Positions 52,927 through 63,005 of a DNA stretch of 64,000 nucleotides are shown in pieces; positions within the stretch are counted from its first letter, which is position 1, and the number at the start of each line of letters is the position of its first letter. The notes beneath the pieces were generated by a model that ran no database searches, was not told where the DNA came from, and was given only the letters and a program-made list of their open reading frames with translations. The DNA lies in NCBI RefSeq assembly GCF_014206815.1, contig NZ_JACHNP010000002.1, positions 62,001-126,000 on the forward strand, written 5' to 3'. The stretch is from Xanthomonas sp. F10. Its GTDB lineage: Bacteria > Pseudomonadota > Gammaproteobacteria > Xanthomonadales > Xanthomonadaceae. The position numbers and the translations under genes are program-made.

Positions 52927-54075
52927 ATGAAGACGCTCAAGATCGCCACCTACAACGTCAACGGCATCCGCAGCCGCTTGCCGCAGCTGCTGCAGTGGTT
53001 GCAGCGCGAGGCGCCGGACATCGTCGGGCTGCAGGAACTCAAGAGCGTGGATGCGGGTTTCCCGCTGGCCGAGTTGCATGCCGCCGGCTATGGCGCGGTG
53101 TGGATGGGGCAGTCGAGCTGGAATGGCGTGGCGCTGCTGGCCAAGGGCTGCGATCCCATCGAGAGCCGGCGCGGCCTGCCCGGCGACCCGCGCGACACCC
53201 AGAGCCGCTACATCGAGGCGATGGCGCACGGCGTGCTGGTCGGCTGCCTGTACCTGCCCAACGGCAATCCGCGCCCAGGACCGAAGTTCGACTACAAGCT
53301 GGACTGGTTCGCGCGCCTGCAGCGGCATGCGCAGCACCTGGTGGCGCTGCCGCATCCGGTGGCCCTGATCGGCGACTTCAACGTGGTGCCCACCGATGCG
53401 GACATCTACAACCCGGCCTCGTGGCGGCGCGATGCGCTGCTGCAGCCGGAAAGCCGCCAGGCCTATGCCGAGCTCTTGGCGCAGGGCTGGACCGACAGCC
53501 TGCGCCAGGTGCACGGCGAGCGCCGCGTGTACACGTTCTGGGATTATTTCCGCCAGCACTGGCAGCGCGATGCCGGGCTGCGCATCGACCATCTGCTGCT
53601 GAATCCCCCACTGGCCGCGCGCCTGCGCGATGCCGGCGTGGACCGCTGGGTGCGCGACCAGCCGCATGCCAGCGACCATGCGCCGACCTGGGTCGCCATC
53701 GGCGCGTCGCCGGCCCGCGGTGCCGCCGCGGCGTCGGCCAAGCCGAGGCGCGGTGACGGGGGCGCCGAAGGCAAGCCCAAAGGCGGCAAGGCGAAGAAGA
53801 CGCCACGCACCGCCGCATCTGGCGCGGTGGCGTCGGCGAGGAAGGCAACGCGGACCAAGCGCAAGACGACGGCCAGCGCTGCTGAGACAGCGTCGACGCC
53901 AAAGCCGGCAACAAAGACGACACGCGCAGCAAAGGCGACGAAAGCGACAACGCCGAAAGCGCAGACGCCAAAAGCGGGCAAGCCGCGCGCCGCGACCGAG
54001 GCGCCGCCCAAGCCCGCGCGCGGCACCAAGCGCCGCAAACCACCCCTTCTCCCACCGGGAGAAGGTGGCGCGTAG
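52927..54075 (+). CDS. xthA: Exodeoxyribonuclease III (AP endonuclease) with long basic C-terminal tail
   Basis: 382 residues. Residues 1-260 are a complete ExoIII-type nuclease: ATYNVNGIRSRL, the metal-binding Glu in GLQELKS, LIGDFNVVPTDADIYNP, WTDSLR, FWDYF, RIDHLL and the final SDHAP His. It repairs abasic sites and trims 3' blocks. Residues ~262-382 are a Lys/Ala/Thr-rich low-complexity tail, unusual for the family, probably binding DNA non-specifically like the histone-like tails. The final residues LLPPGEGGA and the stop codon come from a palindromic intergenic repeat, which implies that the tail was extended into the repeat after loss of an earlier stop. Confidence 0.92.
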   Translation: MKTLKIATYNVNGIRSRLPQLLQWLQREAPDIVGLQELKSVDAGFPLAELHAAGYGAVWMGQSSWNGVALLAKGCDPIESRRGLPGDPRDTQSRYIEAMAHGVLVGCLYLPNGNPRPGPKFDYKLDWFARLQRHAQHLVALPHPVALIGDFNVVPTDADIYNPASWRRDALLQPESRQAYAELLAQGWTDSLRQVHGERRVYTFWDYFRQHWQRDAGLRIDHLLLNPPLAARLRDAGVDRWVRDQPHASDHAPTWVAIGASPARGAAAASAKPRRGDGGAEGKPKGGKAKKTPRTAASGAVASARKATRTKRKTTASAAETASTPKPATKTTRAAKATKATTPKAQTPKAGKPRAATEAPPKPARGTKRRKPPLLPPGEGGA

Positions 54076-54090
54076 CGCCGGATGAGGGTG
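54042..54090 (+). repeat. Palindromic repeat overlapping the 3' end of xthA
   Basis: CTTCTCCCACCGGGAGAAG followed by GTGGCGCGTAGCGCC and GGATGAGGGT. Same family as the copy inside nrdJb. It supplies the last nine sense codons and the TAG of xthA. Confidence 0.8.
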
Positions 54091-54161
54091 CGGCGAAGCG
54101 GGGAAGGTACTGATTCCGTGCTACCGCCGCGCGGCGTGGCCGACGCGGCGTATGTCTTCCC

Positions 54162-54980
54162 TTACTTCAGCATCTCGGTAAAGGCGCGATCGGCCTCGAT
54201 CACGTCGGGCAGCGCGGCGAACAGGGCGTCCAGGTCCACGTCGTCCATCAGCGGGCCGGTCACCGCCTGCCGCGCCTGCTCGTTGGCGCCACCATGGCGT
54301 TCCAGCGCGTCGGCGACCAAGGCGGCCTGGGCGACGACCTTCGGCATCGGCTCGCCTTCCGGCGCCTGCAGCGGCCGCGCCTGGAACGCGATGGCGGTCT
54401 GGATCACCTGCGGCAGGTGCCAGCGCCGCGCCAGTTCGGCGCCCACTTCCGGGTAGCCGAAGCCCAGTTGCACGGTCTCGTCGGCAGCGCGGCCGCTGGA
54501 CGAGGCGTCCGGGTGCAGTTGCGCGGCGTAGTCGGGCGCGCCGGTCTGGATCAGCAGTTCGCCGATGTTGTGCATCATGCCGCAGGTGAACGCGGTCTCC
54601 GCGTCCAGGCCCTTCTGCCGCGCCAGCAACCGGCACACGCCGGCCACTTCGAAGCTGTGCAGCCAGAACGCGCGCAGGTCGAAATGCGCCGGCGCATGGA
54701 AGGCGCCGGTCACCGAGGAGGCCAGCACCAGGGTGCGCAAGGTGTTGAAGCCCAGGCGCAGCGCCGCGTCCTCCACCGTGGTGGAGTCGCGCGCGCCGCG
54801 GAAGCGCGCCGAATTGGCCAGCCGCAGCACCTTGGCCGCGATCACCGGATCCCGTTCGATGTTGCGCGCCACCGCGTCCAGGCTGGTGCCCGGCGCATCG
54901 AACTGCAGGATCAGGTCCTGCGCCACCTGGGGAATGGTCGGCAGGGTGTGCAACTGGTCGAACAGCGCCTCTAGCTTCAT
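54162..54980 (-). CDS. HDOD-domain protein
   Basis: 272 residues, all HDOD domain: PTIPQVAQDLI near the start, DPVIAAKVLRLANSARFRG, the degenerate HD motif GMMHNIGELL (His-Asn instead of the HD pair), and YPEVGAELARRWHLP. HDOD proteins lack phosphodiesterase activity and act as regulatory platforms, often in c-di-GMP or stress circuits. No output domain is attached. Single gene by spacing. Confidence 0.9.
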   Translation of the reverse strand: MKLEALFDQLHTLPTIPQVAQDLILQFDAPGTSLDAVARNIERDPVIAAKVLRLANSARFRGARDSTTVEDAALRLGFNTLRTLVLASSVTGAFHAPAHFDLRAFWLHSFEVAGVCRLLARQKGLDAETAFTCGMMHNIGELLIQTGAPDYAAQLHPDASSSGRAADETVQLGFGYPEVGAELARRWHLPQVIQTAIAFQARPLQAPEGEPMPKVVAQAALVADALERHGGANEQARQAVTGPLMDDVDLDALFAALPDVIEADRAFTEMLK

Positions 54981-55136
54981 GGGACCCTCGGAACGGAACG
55001 GGAGGCGGGCAGGGCCGGTGGCCGGCCGCGCCGCCACGGTGGCGGACTGCGCGCATCCTACCGATTCGCGATGGCCGGTGTGTGGAAAACCGACCTCGCG
55101 GCGACGGCCGCGCCCTGGTGCCGCGGTGCGCGCGGC

Positions 55137-55610
55137 TCAGCCGGCGCCGCGCACGCGCAGGGTCAGGCCCTTCAGGAAGTTGCGCAGCAACTGGTCGCCG
55201 CACAGGCGGAAATTCTTGTGCTCCGGCTGCCGGAACAGCGCCGACAGTTCCGGCTTGGACACCGGGAAACCGGCCGCGTCGAAGATCTGGTGCATGTCCA
55301 CGTCCTTGAGCTGGAACGCCACGCGCAGCTTCTTCAGCACCACGTTGTTGGTGACACGCGCTTCCACCGGGCGCGGCGGCAGGCTGTCGTCGCGGCCGCG
55401 GTAGTGGAACACCAGCCCGTCCAGCACGTGTGCGAGCACCGCGTCGCTGCATTCGACGAAGCCGTCCTCGTCCTCCTTCTTCAGCCACGCCGGGATCTGC
55501 GCCTTGTCGATCGGGAACGCGGGATCGGCGAGGTGCGCCAGATCGACGATCTTCTGGTCGCTCAGGTCGAGCATGTAGCGGATGGAGCGCAGGATGTCGT
55601 TGTTGAGCAT
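55137..55610 (-). CDS. DUF1456 (YehS-like) protein
   Basis: 157 residues with two repeats of the DUF1456 helical unit, MLNNDILRSIRYMLDLSD (~1-70) and TNNVVLKKLRVAFQLKD (~85-150), each ending in a LR..L..FL.G type helix. Cytoplasmic; function unknown in any species I recall. Well matched in length to YehS of E. coli. Confidence 0.88.
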   Translation of the reverse strand: MLNNDILRSIRYMLDLSDQKIVDLAHLADPAFPIDKAQIPAWLKKEDEDGFVECSDAVLAHVLDGLVFHYRGRDDSLPPRPVEARVTNNVVLKKLRVAFQLKDVDMHQIFDAAGFPVSKPELSALFRQPEHKNFRLCGDQLLRNFLKGLTLRVRGAG

Positions 55611-56061
55611 GGCAGGTGCCGGAGTGCCGGGCGGCCCGGCGAGGGGCGCTAGTCTAGGGCCTGTCACCCATTCCCGGGTAGGCCGCGTTGGCGCTGCAAG
55701 GCCGTCAGGTTTGCGTCGCGTGGCGTAGGCCTGACTGGCCGTCAGGTCAAGCCGCGCGGCGCGAAGATGGCGGCCTTGCAGCGACAACCCGAAGGGCCGC
55801 CCTTGCGCATGCCCGGGACTGCGTCATTGCTCGGTCGTGGACGCACGTCCACTCCCTCGCGCTTCCTTGCCCCAGGCACGCGCAAGGGCGGCGCGACCTA
55901 CCCGGGAATGGGTGACAGGCCCTAGGCGCTGGCTCGCATCAGTGCGTAGACCGCGCAGGCCCAGGCCAGGGTTGCGGTTCACCGAGGGTATGCACGCGTC
56001 GCGGCGCCCTGCGTCGTCGCGGCGCGGTTGCATCCGCCCGCGCATGCGCCATCATCGGGGC
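55611..56061. other. 451-base gap holding the MITE-like element
   Basis: Apart from the inverted-repeat element at 55654-55925, the gap carries the upstream region of glpR (55926-56061). No separate gene is visible. Confidence 0.5.
55654..55925. mobile_element. MITE-like element with ~33-bp terminal inverted repeats
   Basis: A 272-base unit bounded by CTAGGGCCTGTCACCCATTC... (continuing CCGGGTAGGCCGCG to ~55687) and its inverted complement at ~55892-55925, with one mismatch. No transposase frame fits inside. The inner part holds further inverted pieces (GGCCGTCAGG twice, GGCCTTGCAG against CTGCAAGGCC). The same five bases, GCGCT, lie just outside each end (55646-55650 with three extra bases, and 55926-55930), perhaps a target duplication. 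Confidence 0.75.
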
Positions 56062-56904
56062 ATGGACCATCCGATTCCCAAGCCGAACGCAGTCTCTGCG
56101 CTCAATCCGCGCCAGGAGCAACTGGTGGCGCTGGTGCGCCAGCAAGGCTATGCCGAGGTGGAAGGATTGGCGGCGCGTTTCGAGGTGACGCCGCAGACCA
56201 TCCGCCGCGACCTGACCCTGCTGTGCGAGGCCGGCGTGCTGCGCCGCTACCACGGCGGCGTGAGCCTGCCCTCGAGCGTGGAGAACCTGGCCTATGCGGC
56301 GCGCAAGTCGCTGCAGGCGCAGGAGAAGCGGCGCATCGCCACGCTGCTGGCGCAGCACATCCCCGACGATGCCTCGCTGTTCATCAACATCGGCACCACC
56401 AACGAGGACGTGGCGCGCGCGCTGATGGGCCACAGCGGCCTGCGCGTGATCACCAACAACCTCAACGTCGCGGTGATGATGAGCGCCAATCCCAGCTTCG
56501 AGGTGATGGTGGCCGGCGGGCGCGTGCGCGGCCGCGACCAGGGCGTCACCGGCGAGGCCACCATCGAGCTGATCCGCCAGTTCAAGGTGGACTTCGGCGT
56601 GATCGGCATTTCCGGCATCGACCCCGACGGCACCCTGCTGGATTTCGACTTCCACGAAGTGCGGGTGGCGCAGGCGATCATCGAGCACTCGCGGCAGGTG
56701 TTCCTGGCCGCCGACCACAGCAAGCTCGGCCGCAACGCGATGGTGCGGCTGGGGCCGATCGGGCGGGTGCACGCCTGGTTCACCGACCGCGCGCCGCCGG
56801 CCGAGCTGGCCGCGGTGCTGGACGCGGCCGGCACCCGGGTGTTCGTCGCCGAGGGCGATGCTGCCGATCCGGGCGCGCCGGACCTAGACGCGGCTGCGGG
56901 TTGA
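56062..56904 (+). CDS. glpR: GlpR, DeoR-family repressor of the glycerol regulon
   Basis: 280 residues. DeoR-type helix-turn-helix at ~20-70 (VEGLAARFEVTPQTIRRDL, YHGGVSLP) and a sugar-phosphate isomerase-like sensor domain (NIGTTNEDVARAL, NNLNVAV, VGG-like VMVAGGRVRG, GISGIDPDGTL, ADHSKLGR). It should respond to glycerol 3-phosphate and repress glpD-glpF-glpK downstream; a matching operator lies at 57267-57286. Position and family both support the gene name. Confidence 0.93.
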   Translation: MDHPIPKPNAVSALNPRQEQLVALVRQQGYAEVEGLAARFEVTPQTIRRDLTLLCEAGVLRRYHGGVSLPSSVENLAYAARKSLQAQEKRRIATLLAQHIPDDASLFINIGTTNEDVARALMGHSGLRVITNNLNVAVMMSANPSFEVMVAGGRVRGRDQGVTGEATIELIRQFKVDFGVIGISGIDPDGTLLDFDFHEVRVAQAIIEHSRQVFLAADHSKLGRNAMVRLGPIGRVHAWFTDRAPPAELAAVLDAAGTRVFVAEGDAADPGAPDLDAAAG

Positions 56905-57349
56905 GGGCGCCTGTAACAACGACGAAGGCCATTGGTAGGAGCGGCTTTAGCCGCGACGGGCGTCACTGGGATTGCCCGTCGCGGCTAAAACCGCTCCTCC
57001 AATCGAGACGAGACATCCTGCCGCGCCCGGCGATAAGGCGGCATTAGCGGTGTCCTTGAGTGGACCGCCGGCTCTGGCTCCGACGCTGGCGGCAGACGGG
57101 CTCGTGTTCGAATTATTTCGTTAATGTTGCGTGATGTGGCGCTTTGGCGCGCCGCGCCGGCGTCCTGCGTGCTCTCGGCTGTCCATGAACTAGGACTGTC
57201 AGGCCTGTTGCCGCGTTTCTCCGGCACCGTCGACGCCACGCTGCAGTGCAGCGTGATATGTTCGGAAATGTTCGTTTACGATCTTTTCGTCCTCAGTTCC
57301 GCGCCTGGCGCCTCCGCCGAGCCCGGACACGACATTTCCGGAGTCGGCT
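56905..57349. promoter_or_regulatory. 445-base gap: REP-like palindrome and glpD control region
   Basis: A REP-like palindrome covers 56935-57000 (arm GTAGGAGCGGCTTTAGCCGC, complementary arm ending CCGCTCCT). After ~57095 the sequence becomes more AT-rich with several TTCG repeats, including a first cluster at 57104-57127 and the operator described separately. No gene fits. Confidence 0.6.
57267..57286 (+). promoter_or_regulatory. GlpR operator upstream of glpD
   Basis: AATGTTCGTTTACGATCTTT agrees with the E. coli GlpR consensus WATGTTCGWTWWCGAACATW at 18 of 20 positions by eye, with the left half site perfect. A further half site, TATGTTCG, begins at 57257. It lies 64-83 bases before the glpD start, where a bound repressor would block the promoter. 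Confidence 0.75.
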
Positions 57350-58864
57350 ATGCGCGAGACCTACGATGTGCTGGTGGTCGGTGGCGGCATCAACGGCGTG
57401 GGCATCGCCCGCGATGCGGTGGGTCGCGGCCTGTCGGTGTGCCTGTGCGAGCGAGACGATCTGGCCGCGCATACCTCCAGCGCCAGCACCAAGCTGATCC
57501 ACGGCGGCCTGCGCTATCTGGAGCAGTACGAGTTCGCCCTGGTCGGCAAGGCCCTGGCCGAGCGCGAGGTGCTGCTGCGGCTGGCCCCGCACATCATCTG
57601 GCCGCTGCGCTTCCTGCTGCCGCACCAGCCGCACCTGCGCCCGGCGTGGATGATCCGCACCGGCCTGTTCCTGTACGACCACCTCGGCCGCGGCCGCCGC
57701 ACCCTGCCGGGCTCCCGGCGCCTGGCGCTGCGCACGCATCCGGTGGGCGCGCCGCTGCGCGAGGAGTTCCGCACCGGCTTCGTCTATTCCGACGCCTGGG
57801 TGCAGGACGCGCGGCTGGTAGTGCTCAACGCGATGGACGCCGCGCAGCGCGGCGCGCGCATCCTCACCCGCACCCGCTGCGTCGGCGCGCGCCGCGTGGA
57901 GGGCGTGTGGCAGGTGCAGTTGCAGCACGCCGACGGCCGCCGCGAGGAACTGCGCGCGCGGTCGCTGGTCAATGCCGCCGGGCCGTGGGCGGTGCAGTTC
58001 CTGGACGAGGTGGCGCATGTCGGCCACGACCACGCGCTGCGCCTGGTCAAGGGCAGCCACATCGTGGTGCCGCGGCTGTTCGAGCACGACCACGCCTACA
58101 TCTTCCAGCAGCCGGACCGGCGCATCGTCTTCGCCATTCCCTACGAGCAGGACTACACCCTGATCGGCACCACCGATGTCGACTACCGTGCCGATCCGGC
58201 CGCGCCGCGCATCGACGGCGAGGAGACGCGTTATCTGTGCGAGGCGGCCAACCGCTATTTCCGCAAGCAGATCGCCCCGGACGACGTGGTGTGGAGCTAC
58301 AGCGGCGTGCGCCCGCTGCTCGACGACGAGGAGGACAACGCCGCCGAGGTCACCCGCGACTATCTGCTGGAACTGGATGCACGCGACGGCGCGGCCCTGC
58401 TCAACGTGTTCGGCGGCAAGCTCACCACCTACCGCAAGCTCGCCGAGGAGGCGGTGGACCGGCTGACCGCGCACGCCGGACGCAAGGCGCCGGCCTGGAC
58501 CGCGCATGGCGCGCCGCTGCCCGGCGGCGAACGCAACGACATCGCCGCGTTGGCGCGCGAACTGCGCGCGGCACGGCCGTGGCTGGCCGAGGCCACCGCG
58601 CAGCGGCTGGCGCGCAACTATGGCACCCGCGCGGACACGCTGCTGGGCGAGGCGAGCTCGCTGCAGGACCTGGGCCAGCATTTCGGCGCCGACCTGTACC
58701 AGGCCGAGGTCGACTACCTGCGCCAACACGAGTGGGTGGTGGAGGCCGACGACCTGCTGTGGCGCCGCAGCAAGCTCGGCCTGCGCGTGGACGCCGCCGG
58801 CCGCGAGCGCCTGGTCGCCTACCTGCAACAGGCGCCGGCCACCCTGGCCGCGGCACCGGCATGA
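57350..58864 (+). CDS. glpD: Aerobic glycerol-3-phosphate dehydrogenase
   Basis: 504 residues, the usual GlpD length. FAD-binding GGGINGVGIARDAVGRG at residues 11-27, the family signatures STKLIHGGLRYLEQYEF and GGKLTTYRKLAEEA, and YSYSGVRPL-type WSYSGVRPLLDD. It oxidises glycerol 3-phosphate to dihydroxyacetone phosphate at the inner membrane, passing electrons to ubiquinone. First enzyme gene after the GlpR operator, followed by glpF after 160 bases. Confidence 0.95.
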   Translation: MRETYDVLVVGGGINGVGIARDAVGRGLSVCLCERDDLAAHTSSASTKLIHGGLRYLEQYEFALVGKALAEREVLLRLAPHIIWPLRFLLPHQPHLRPAWMIRTGLFLYDHLGRGRRTLPGSRRLALRTHPVGAPLREEFRTGFVYSDAWVQDARLVVLNAMDAAQRGARILTRTRCVGARRVEGVWQVQLQHADGRREELRARSLVNAAGPWAVQFLDEVAHVGHDHALRLVKGSHIVVPRLFEHDHAYIFQQPDRRIVFAIPYEQDYTLIGTTDVDYRADPAAPRIDGEETRYLCEAANRYFRKQIAPDDVVWSYSGVRPLLDDEEDNAAEVTRDYLLELDARDGAALLNVFGGKLTTYRKLAEEAVDRLTAHAGRKAPAWTAHGAPLPGGERNDIAALARELRAARPWLAEATAQRLARNYGTRADTLLGEASSLQDLGQHFGADLYQAEVDYLRQHEWVVEADDLLWRRSKLGLRVDAAGRERLVAYLQQAPATLAAAPA

Positions 58865-59024
58865 TCAAAACGCTGCCGCCGGCCCGGTTCGGGCCGCGGC
58901 GGCGCGTGCACAATCGCGCTGCGCCCGGCCCCCGCCGCGGCGCAGGAACCTGGACGCAACCGTGGAGGGTGGCAGGCATGGGTGGATCGACAGCGGCAAC
59001 GACGGCAGGCCGGGAGGCATGGGC

Positions 59025-59846
59025 ATGAGCCGGCAACTGGTGGGTGAACTGATTTCCGAGGCGATCGCGATGCTGATCATCATCGCCTTCGGCTGCTCGG
59101 TGGCGTGCATGTACGTGCTCTACGACCCCAGCCCCTACCAGCACGCCTACTGGGGCGTGTGCATCGCCTGGGGCCTGGCGGTGACCATCGCCATCTACGT
59201 CACCGGCTCGGTGTCCGGCACCCACGCCAATCCGGCGGTGACCCTGGCGCTGGCGCTTTACCGTGGCTTTCCCTGGCCCAAGGTGCTGCCGTACTGGGTG
59301 GCGCAGGTGATCGGCGCATTCCTCGGCGCATGGATCGTCTACCTGCTGTTCGCGCCGGTGATCGACCACTACAACCAGGCCCAGCATCTCACCCGTGCCG
59401 GCGGCGGCGCGGCCGGGGTGTTCTTCACCGCACCGGGCCTGGCGATCACGCCGATGCACGCGCTGCGCGACCAGGTGATCCTGACCGCGTTCCTGATCTT
59501 CGGCATCTTCGCCATCACCGAGCGCTACAACGAGGCTGCGCCCACCGCCAATTCCGGTGCGCTGATCATCGGCCTGCTGGTGGCCACCATCGGTGCCTCG
59601 ATGGGCTATCTGGAAGCCTGGGCGATCAATCCGGCGCGCGACTTCGGCCCGCGCCTGTTCGCCTACGTCGCCGGCTGGGGTTCCTCGGCGTTGCCGTCGG
59701 CCGACAACTACTGGTGGATCCCGATCGTCGGCCCGCTGATCGGCGGCGTGATCGGCGGTGCCGCCTACCAGTGGCTGATCTATCCGTTCCTGCCGGCGCG
59801 GGTGAAAGCTCTGGAGGAAGAGCAGGCCGCTGCGCGCCGCGGCTAG
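59025..59846 (+). CDS. glpF: Glycerol uptake facilitator (aquaglyceroporin)
   Basis: 273 residues, six membrane helices, and both NPA half-helix motifs: SGTHANPAVT and AINPARDFGPR, the second followed by the Asp typical of glycerol-conducting members. It lets glycerol cross the inner membrane by diffusion. The ATG at 59025 is favoured by GGGAGG seven bases upstream over the ATG at 59019. Placed between glpD and glpK. Confidence 0.94.
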   Translation: MSRQLVGELISEAIAMLIIIAFGCSVACMYVLYDPSPYQHAYWGVCIAWGLAVTIAIYVTGSVSGTHANPAVTLALALYRGFPWPKVLPYWVAQVIGAFLGAWIVYLLFAPVIDHYNQAQHLTRAGGGAAGVFFTAPGLAITPMHALRDQVILTAFLIFGIFAITERYNEAAPTANSGALIIGLLVATIGASMGYLEAWAINPARDFGPRLFAYVAGWGSSALPSADNYWWIPIVGPLIGGVIGGAAYQWLIYPFLPARVKALEEEQAAARRG

Positions 59847-59895
59847 CGCGCCGGCGGCGCGTTCGTTTTCGCGCGCGGCGTGCGCGCCTCCCTAA

Positions 59896-61449
<1,554 letters not shown>

Positions 61450-61463
61450 GGCGAACAAAACAC

Positions 61464-61543
61464 GTAGGAGCGGTTTCAACCGCGACCGGGCGTTCCTGGG
61501 AAAGCCTGGTCGCGGCTCTGGTCGCGGCTGAAGCCGCTCCTAC
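61464..61543. repeat. REP-like palindrome with internal duplication
   Basis: Arm GTAGGAGCGGTTTCAACCGC at the left, complementary arm ending CCGCTCCTAC at the right, but the right half holds a partial duplication (TGGTCGCGGCT repeated), giving 80 bases instead of the usual ~66. Lies 14 bases after glpK. Confidence 0.8.
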
Positions 61544-61759
61544 GAGACAACTGTCGCGTTCCTCGGCGCTGCAGTGCTTCCTCACCTCGGCTATCGAAAG
61601 CGCCGGATGTCAGCCGTTGCAGGGAACCCGTAGGAGCGGCTTCAGCCGCGGCAGGCTTTCCCATGAACGCCGAGCCGCGGCGTTCCAACCGGCATCGCCG
61701 TTATTCCTGCGGCGGAGCGCGCGCCGCAAGCTCCACACTCGCTCCTTGGTCGCAGCTGC
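61544..61759. repeat. Gap with a partial REP-like copy
   Basis: A decayed copy spans ~61630-61680: the left arm GTAGGAGCGGCTTCAGCCGC is intact, the right arm stops after GAGCCGCGGC. Nothing else recognised. Confidence 0.6.
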
Positions 61760-61978
61760 CTAGACGTACTGCGTCGGTCCGCGCGGACCCGGCACCGGGG
61801 CGTCGATGCTGCCGACCGGGTCCTGGATCGGCGGGATGGTCGGGTCGGTCGGCTGGTCCGGGATCGGATCGATCGGCCGATCCGGGGTCGGGTCCACGCC
61901 CGGGTTCGGCACCTGGCCCGGCACTTCGTTCGGTGGCTGCTGCGGATCCTGGGCGGGGTTGGGGGATTGCATGTGCAT
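61760..61978 (-). CDS. Small proline-rich repeat protein
   Basis: 72 residues with no signal peptide and about one third proline: repeated short units such as PNPGVDP, DRPIDPIPDQPTDPTIPP. The period is about four to five residues with alternating Pro-Asp. Likely disordered. The ATG at 61978 follows a GGAGAC motif; longer upstream frames have no supporting site. Function unknown. Confidence 0.65.
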   Translation of the reverse strand: MHMQSPNPAQDPQQPPNEVPGQVPNPGVDPTPDRPIDPIPDQPTDPTIPPIQDPVGSIDAPVPGPRGPTQYV

Positions 61979-62144
61979 GGCCGTCTCCGTGCGATGAGCC
62001 TGCAGCGTGCGCGCTGCGCAGGCGCGTGCGGGTGAAGCGCACGGCAACGGCGGATGAAAGGCGGGCCAATCCGCGTGCCTGGCTGCCGCGATCGGCAGGC
62101 GTGCCGCTGGCGTGGATGCCAGCGCTCCGTCATGCTGCCGCCGC

Positions 62145-62780
62145 ATGCGCCGCTACGACCTGGTCATCTTCGATTTCGACGGCACCCTGGCCGACTCCTT
62201 CCCCTGGTTCCTGGCGACCATCAACGGCGTCGCCGACGAATTCGGCTTCCGCCGCTTCGACGTGGCGCGGCTGGACGAGATCCGCAGCCTGAGCGCGCGC
62301 GAGCTGATGGCGCGCAGCGGCCTGCGCTGGTGGCGGGTGCCGGCGGTGGCGCAACACATGCGCGCGCTGATGAGCGCGCAGATCGAGCGCATCGCGCTGT
62401 TCGACGGCGTCGCCGAGTTGCTCGCGCAGCTGGCGCAGGATGGCGTGCAGCTGGCCCTGGTCACGTCCAACAGCCGCGCCAACGTCGAGCGCGTGCTCGG
62501 CCCGGCGTTGCTCGCGCAGTTCCGCGACGTGCGCTGCGGCGCGGCGGTGCTGGGCAAGCGCCGCAAGCTGCGCGCCAGCCTGCGCGCCTGCGGCGTTCCC
62601 GCCGCGCGGGCACTCTGCGTGGGCGACGAGATCCGCGATGCCGAGGCCGCACGTCAGGCCGGCATCGCGTTTGCCGGCGTGGCCTGGGGCTACACCTTGC
62701 CGGCGGCCTTGCAGCCGCACACGCCGCTGCCGTTGCTGCAGCGGCCGTACGCGCTGTCAGCGCTGGTGCTGCCGCCCTAA
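62145..62780 (+). CDS. HAD-superfamily phosphatase (phosphoglycolate phosphatase-like)
   Basis: 211 residues with motif I IFDFDGTLADS, motif II LVTSNS, Lys in LGKRRKLRA and motif IV VGDEIRDAEAARQAGIAFAGVAWG, the last being typical of Gph-type enzymes. The cap is a C1 helical bundle. It may hydrolyse 2-phosphoglycolate or another small phosphate ester. Upstream in-frame GTG/ATG codons exist, but MRRYDLVIFDFDG gives the usual short N terminus. Confidence 0.87.
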   Translation: MRRYDLVIFDFDGTLADSFPWFLATINGVADEFGFRRFDVARLDEIRSLSARELMARSGLRWWRVPAVAQHMRALMSAQIERIALFDGVAELLAQLAQDGVQLALVTSNSRANVERVLGPALLAQFRDVRCGAAVLGKRRKLRASLRACGVPAARALCVGDEIRDAEAARQAGIAFAGVAWGYTLPAALQPHTPLPLLQRPYALSALVLPP

Positions 62781-63005
62781 CGCCGGCCAGGCGATTGCTG
62801 CGCTGCAGGTTGATTGTTCACTTGTGATTGCTATATTCATATGCGAACAGTCGCCGTGCCCGCTGCCATCCAGAGCGCGCATGCTGCGGCCTTAACCCAC
62901 CGCGCCCGATCCCGGGCAGAGGCGTGCCATGTGCAATCCCCGTCGCCACCGTCCCTCGCGCGTCCGCGGGCGATCTGCGGTGCGGCCCATCCTGGGAGTT
63001 CGGGC
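62781..63005 (+). promoter_or_regulatory. Putative sigma-70 promoter of the aldo/keto reductase gene
   Basis: TTGATT (62810-62815) and TATATT (62832-62837) are separated by 16 bases in a locally AT-rich stretch (TGATTGCTATATTCATATGC), conspicuous in this GC-rich sequence. The start codon lies ~165 bases downstream, leaving a long leader with no open frame that I trust. An operator overlapping CATATG is possible. Confidence 0.5.

Noticed and set aside
58861-59028. 55-codon frame overlapping the glpD stop (ATGA)
   Set aside because: Arg/Gly/Pro-rich with no conserved look and it overlaps the glpF start; likely chance.
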